5,414 nt of DNA from WRAI01 sp031549605. GTDB taxonomy: Bacteria; Bacillota; Clostridia; Oscillospirales; UBA929. The position numbers and the translations under genes were made by a program. Every line of letters starts with the position of its first letter. Position 1 is the first letter of the stretch. The notes beneath the pieces are model-generated. The model saw nothing but the letters and a program-made list of their open reading frames with translations. It was not told the DNA's origin and ran no database searches. Below, piece by piece: positions 5,388-5,414 of the stretch. The DNA is taken from NCBI GenBank assembly GCA_031549605.1, contig JAVBPM010000029.1, positions 1-5,414 of the forward strand, written 5' to 3'.

Positions 5388-5414
5388 CACAGAAAACGGC
5401 TGCCACGCGGCACA

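Noticed and set aside
5401..5412. Short inverted repeat TGCC-ACGC-GGCA at the window edge, upstream of the SLH gene
   Set aside because: A 4-bp stem is within chance, and the sequence ends too soon to judge whether it is part of a terminator or operator.

Overview
The window looks like a chromosomal segment of an endospore-forming member of the Clostridia (Firmicutes) with rather high G+C. The evidence is a clear sigma-G gene, a SleB-type germination hydrolase, a PdaB-like spore deacetylase, an S-layer-homology (SLH) secreted protein, strong AGGAGG-type ribosome binding sites and U-tailed intrinsic terminators. Codons end mostly in C or G, which suggests a high-GC gut lineage such as Oscillospirales; that placement is inference from style, not from a marker gene.

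Layout. Positions 1-268 hold the 3' end of a gene whose last part resembles the DegV (EDD-fold, fatty-acid-binding) family, followed by a strong terminator (281-318). A sporulation block then runs on the + strand: a membrane-anchored PdaB-like polysaccharide deacetylase (353-1144), sigG (1223-1996) and sleB (2008-2691), closed by a strong terminator (2696-2736). sigG and sleB are only 11 bases apart and very likely form one transcript. Next is an independently promoted + strand gene (2815-4104) for a double class II aldolase/adducin-fold protein. Its first half keeps all the metal and catalytic residues; its second half has lost them all. A minus-strand gene (5375 down to 4194) encodes a secreted protein with an unrecognised beta-rich N-terminal region and three SLH motifs. 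It converges on the aldolase gene at a perfect 12-bp hairpin terminator (4148-4180).

How the genes fit together. Deacetylase, sigma-G and SleB all belong to forespore and spore-cortex biology: sigma-G is the late forespore sigma factor, SleB is a cortex-lytic enzyme deposited during sporulation, and PdaB-type deacetylases are needed for spore integrity. The most notable signal is the 78-base gap before sigG. It contains a close match to a sigma-F promoter (1159-1188) and a long hairpin (1171-1216) whose 3' arm covers the sigG Shine-Dalgarno sequence and whose 5' arm overlaps the promoter -10 element. Read-through RNA from the deacetylase gene would fold and hide the ribosome site. RNA started at the sigma-F promoter would begin inside the hairpin, lack the 5' arm and be translatable. 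This would tie sigG translation to sigma-F-driven transcription.

There is no stretch over 300 bases without a gene. I see no tRNA, rRNA, CRISPR array, insertion sequence or phage feature.
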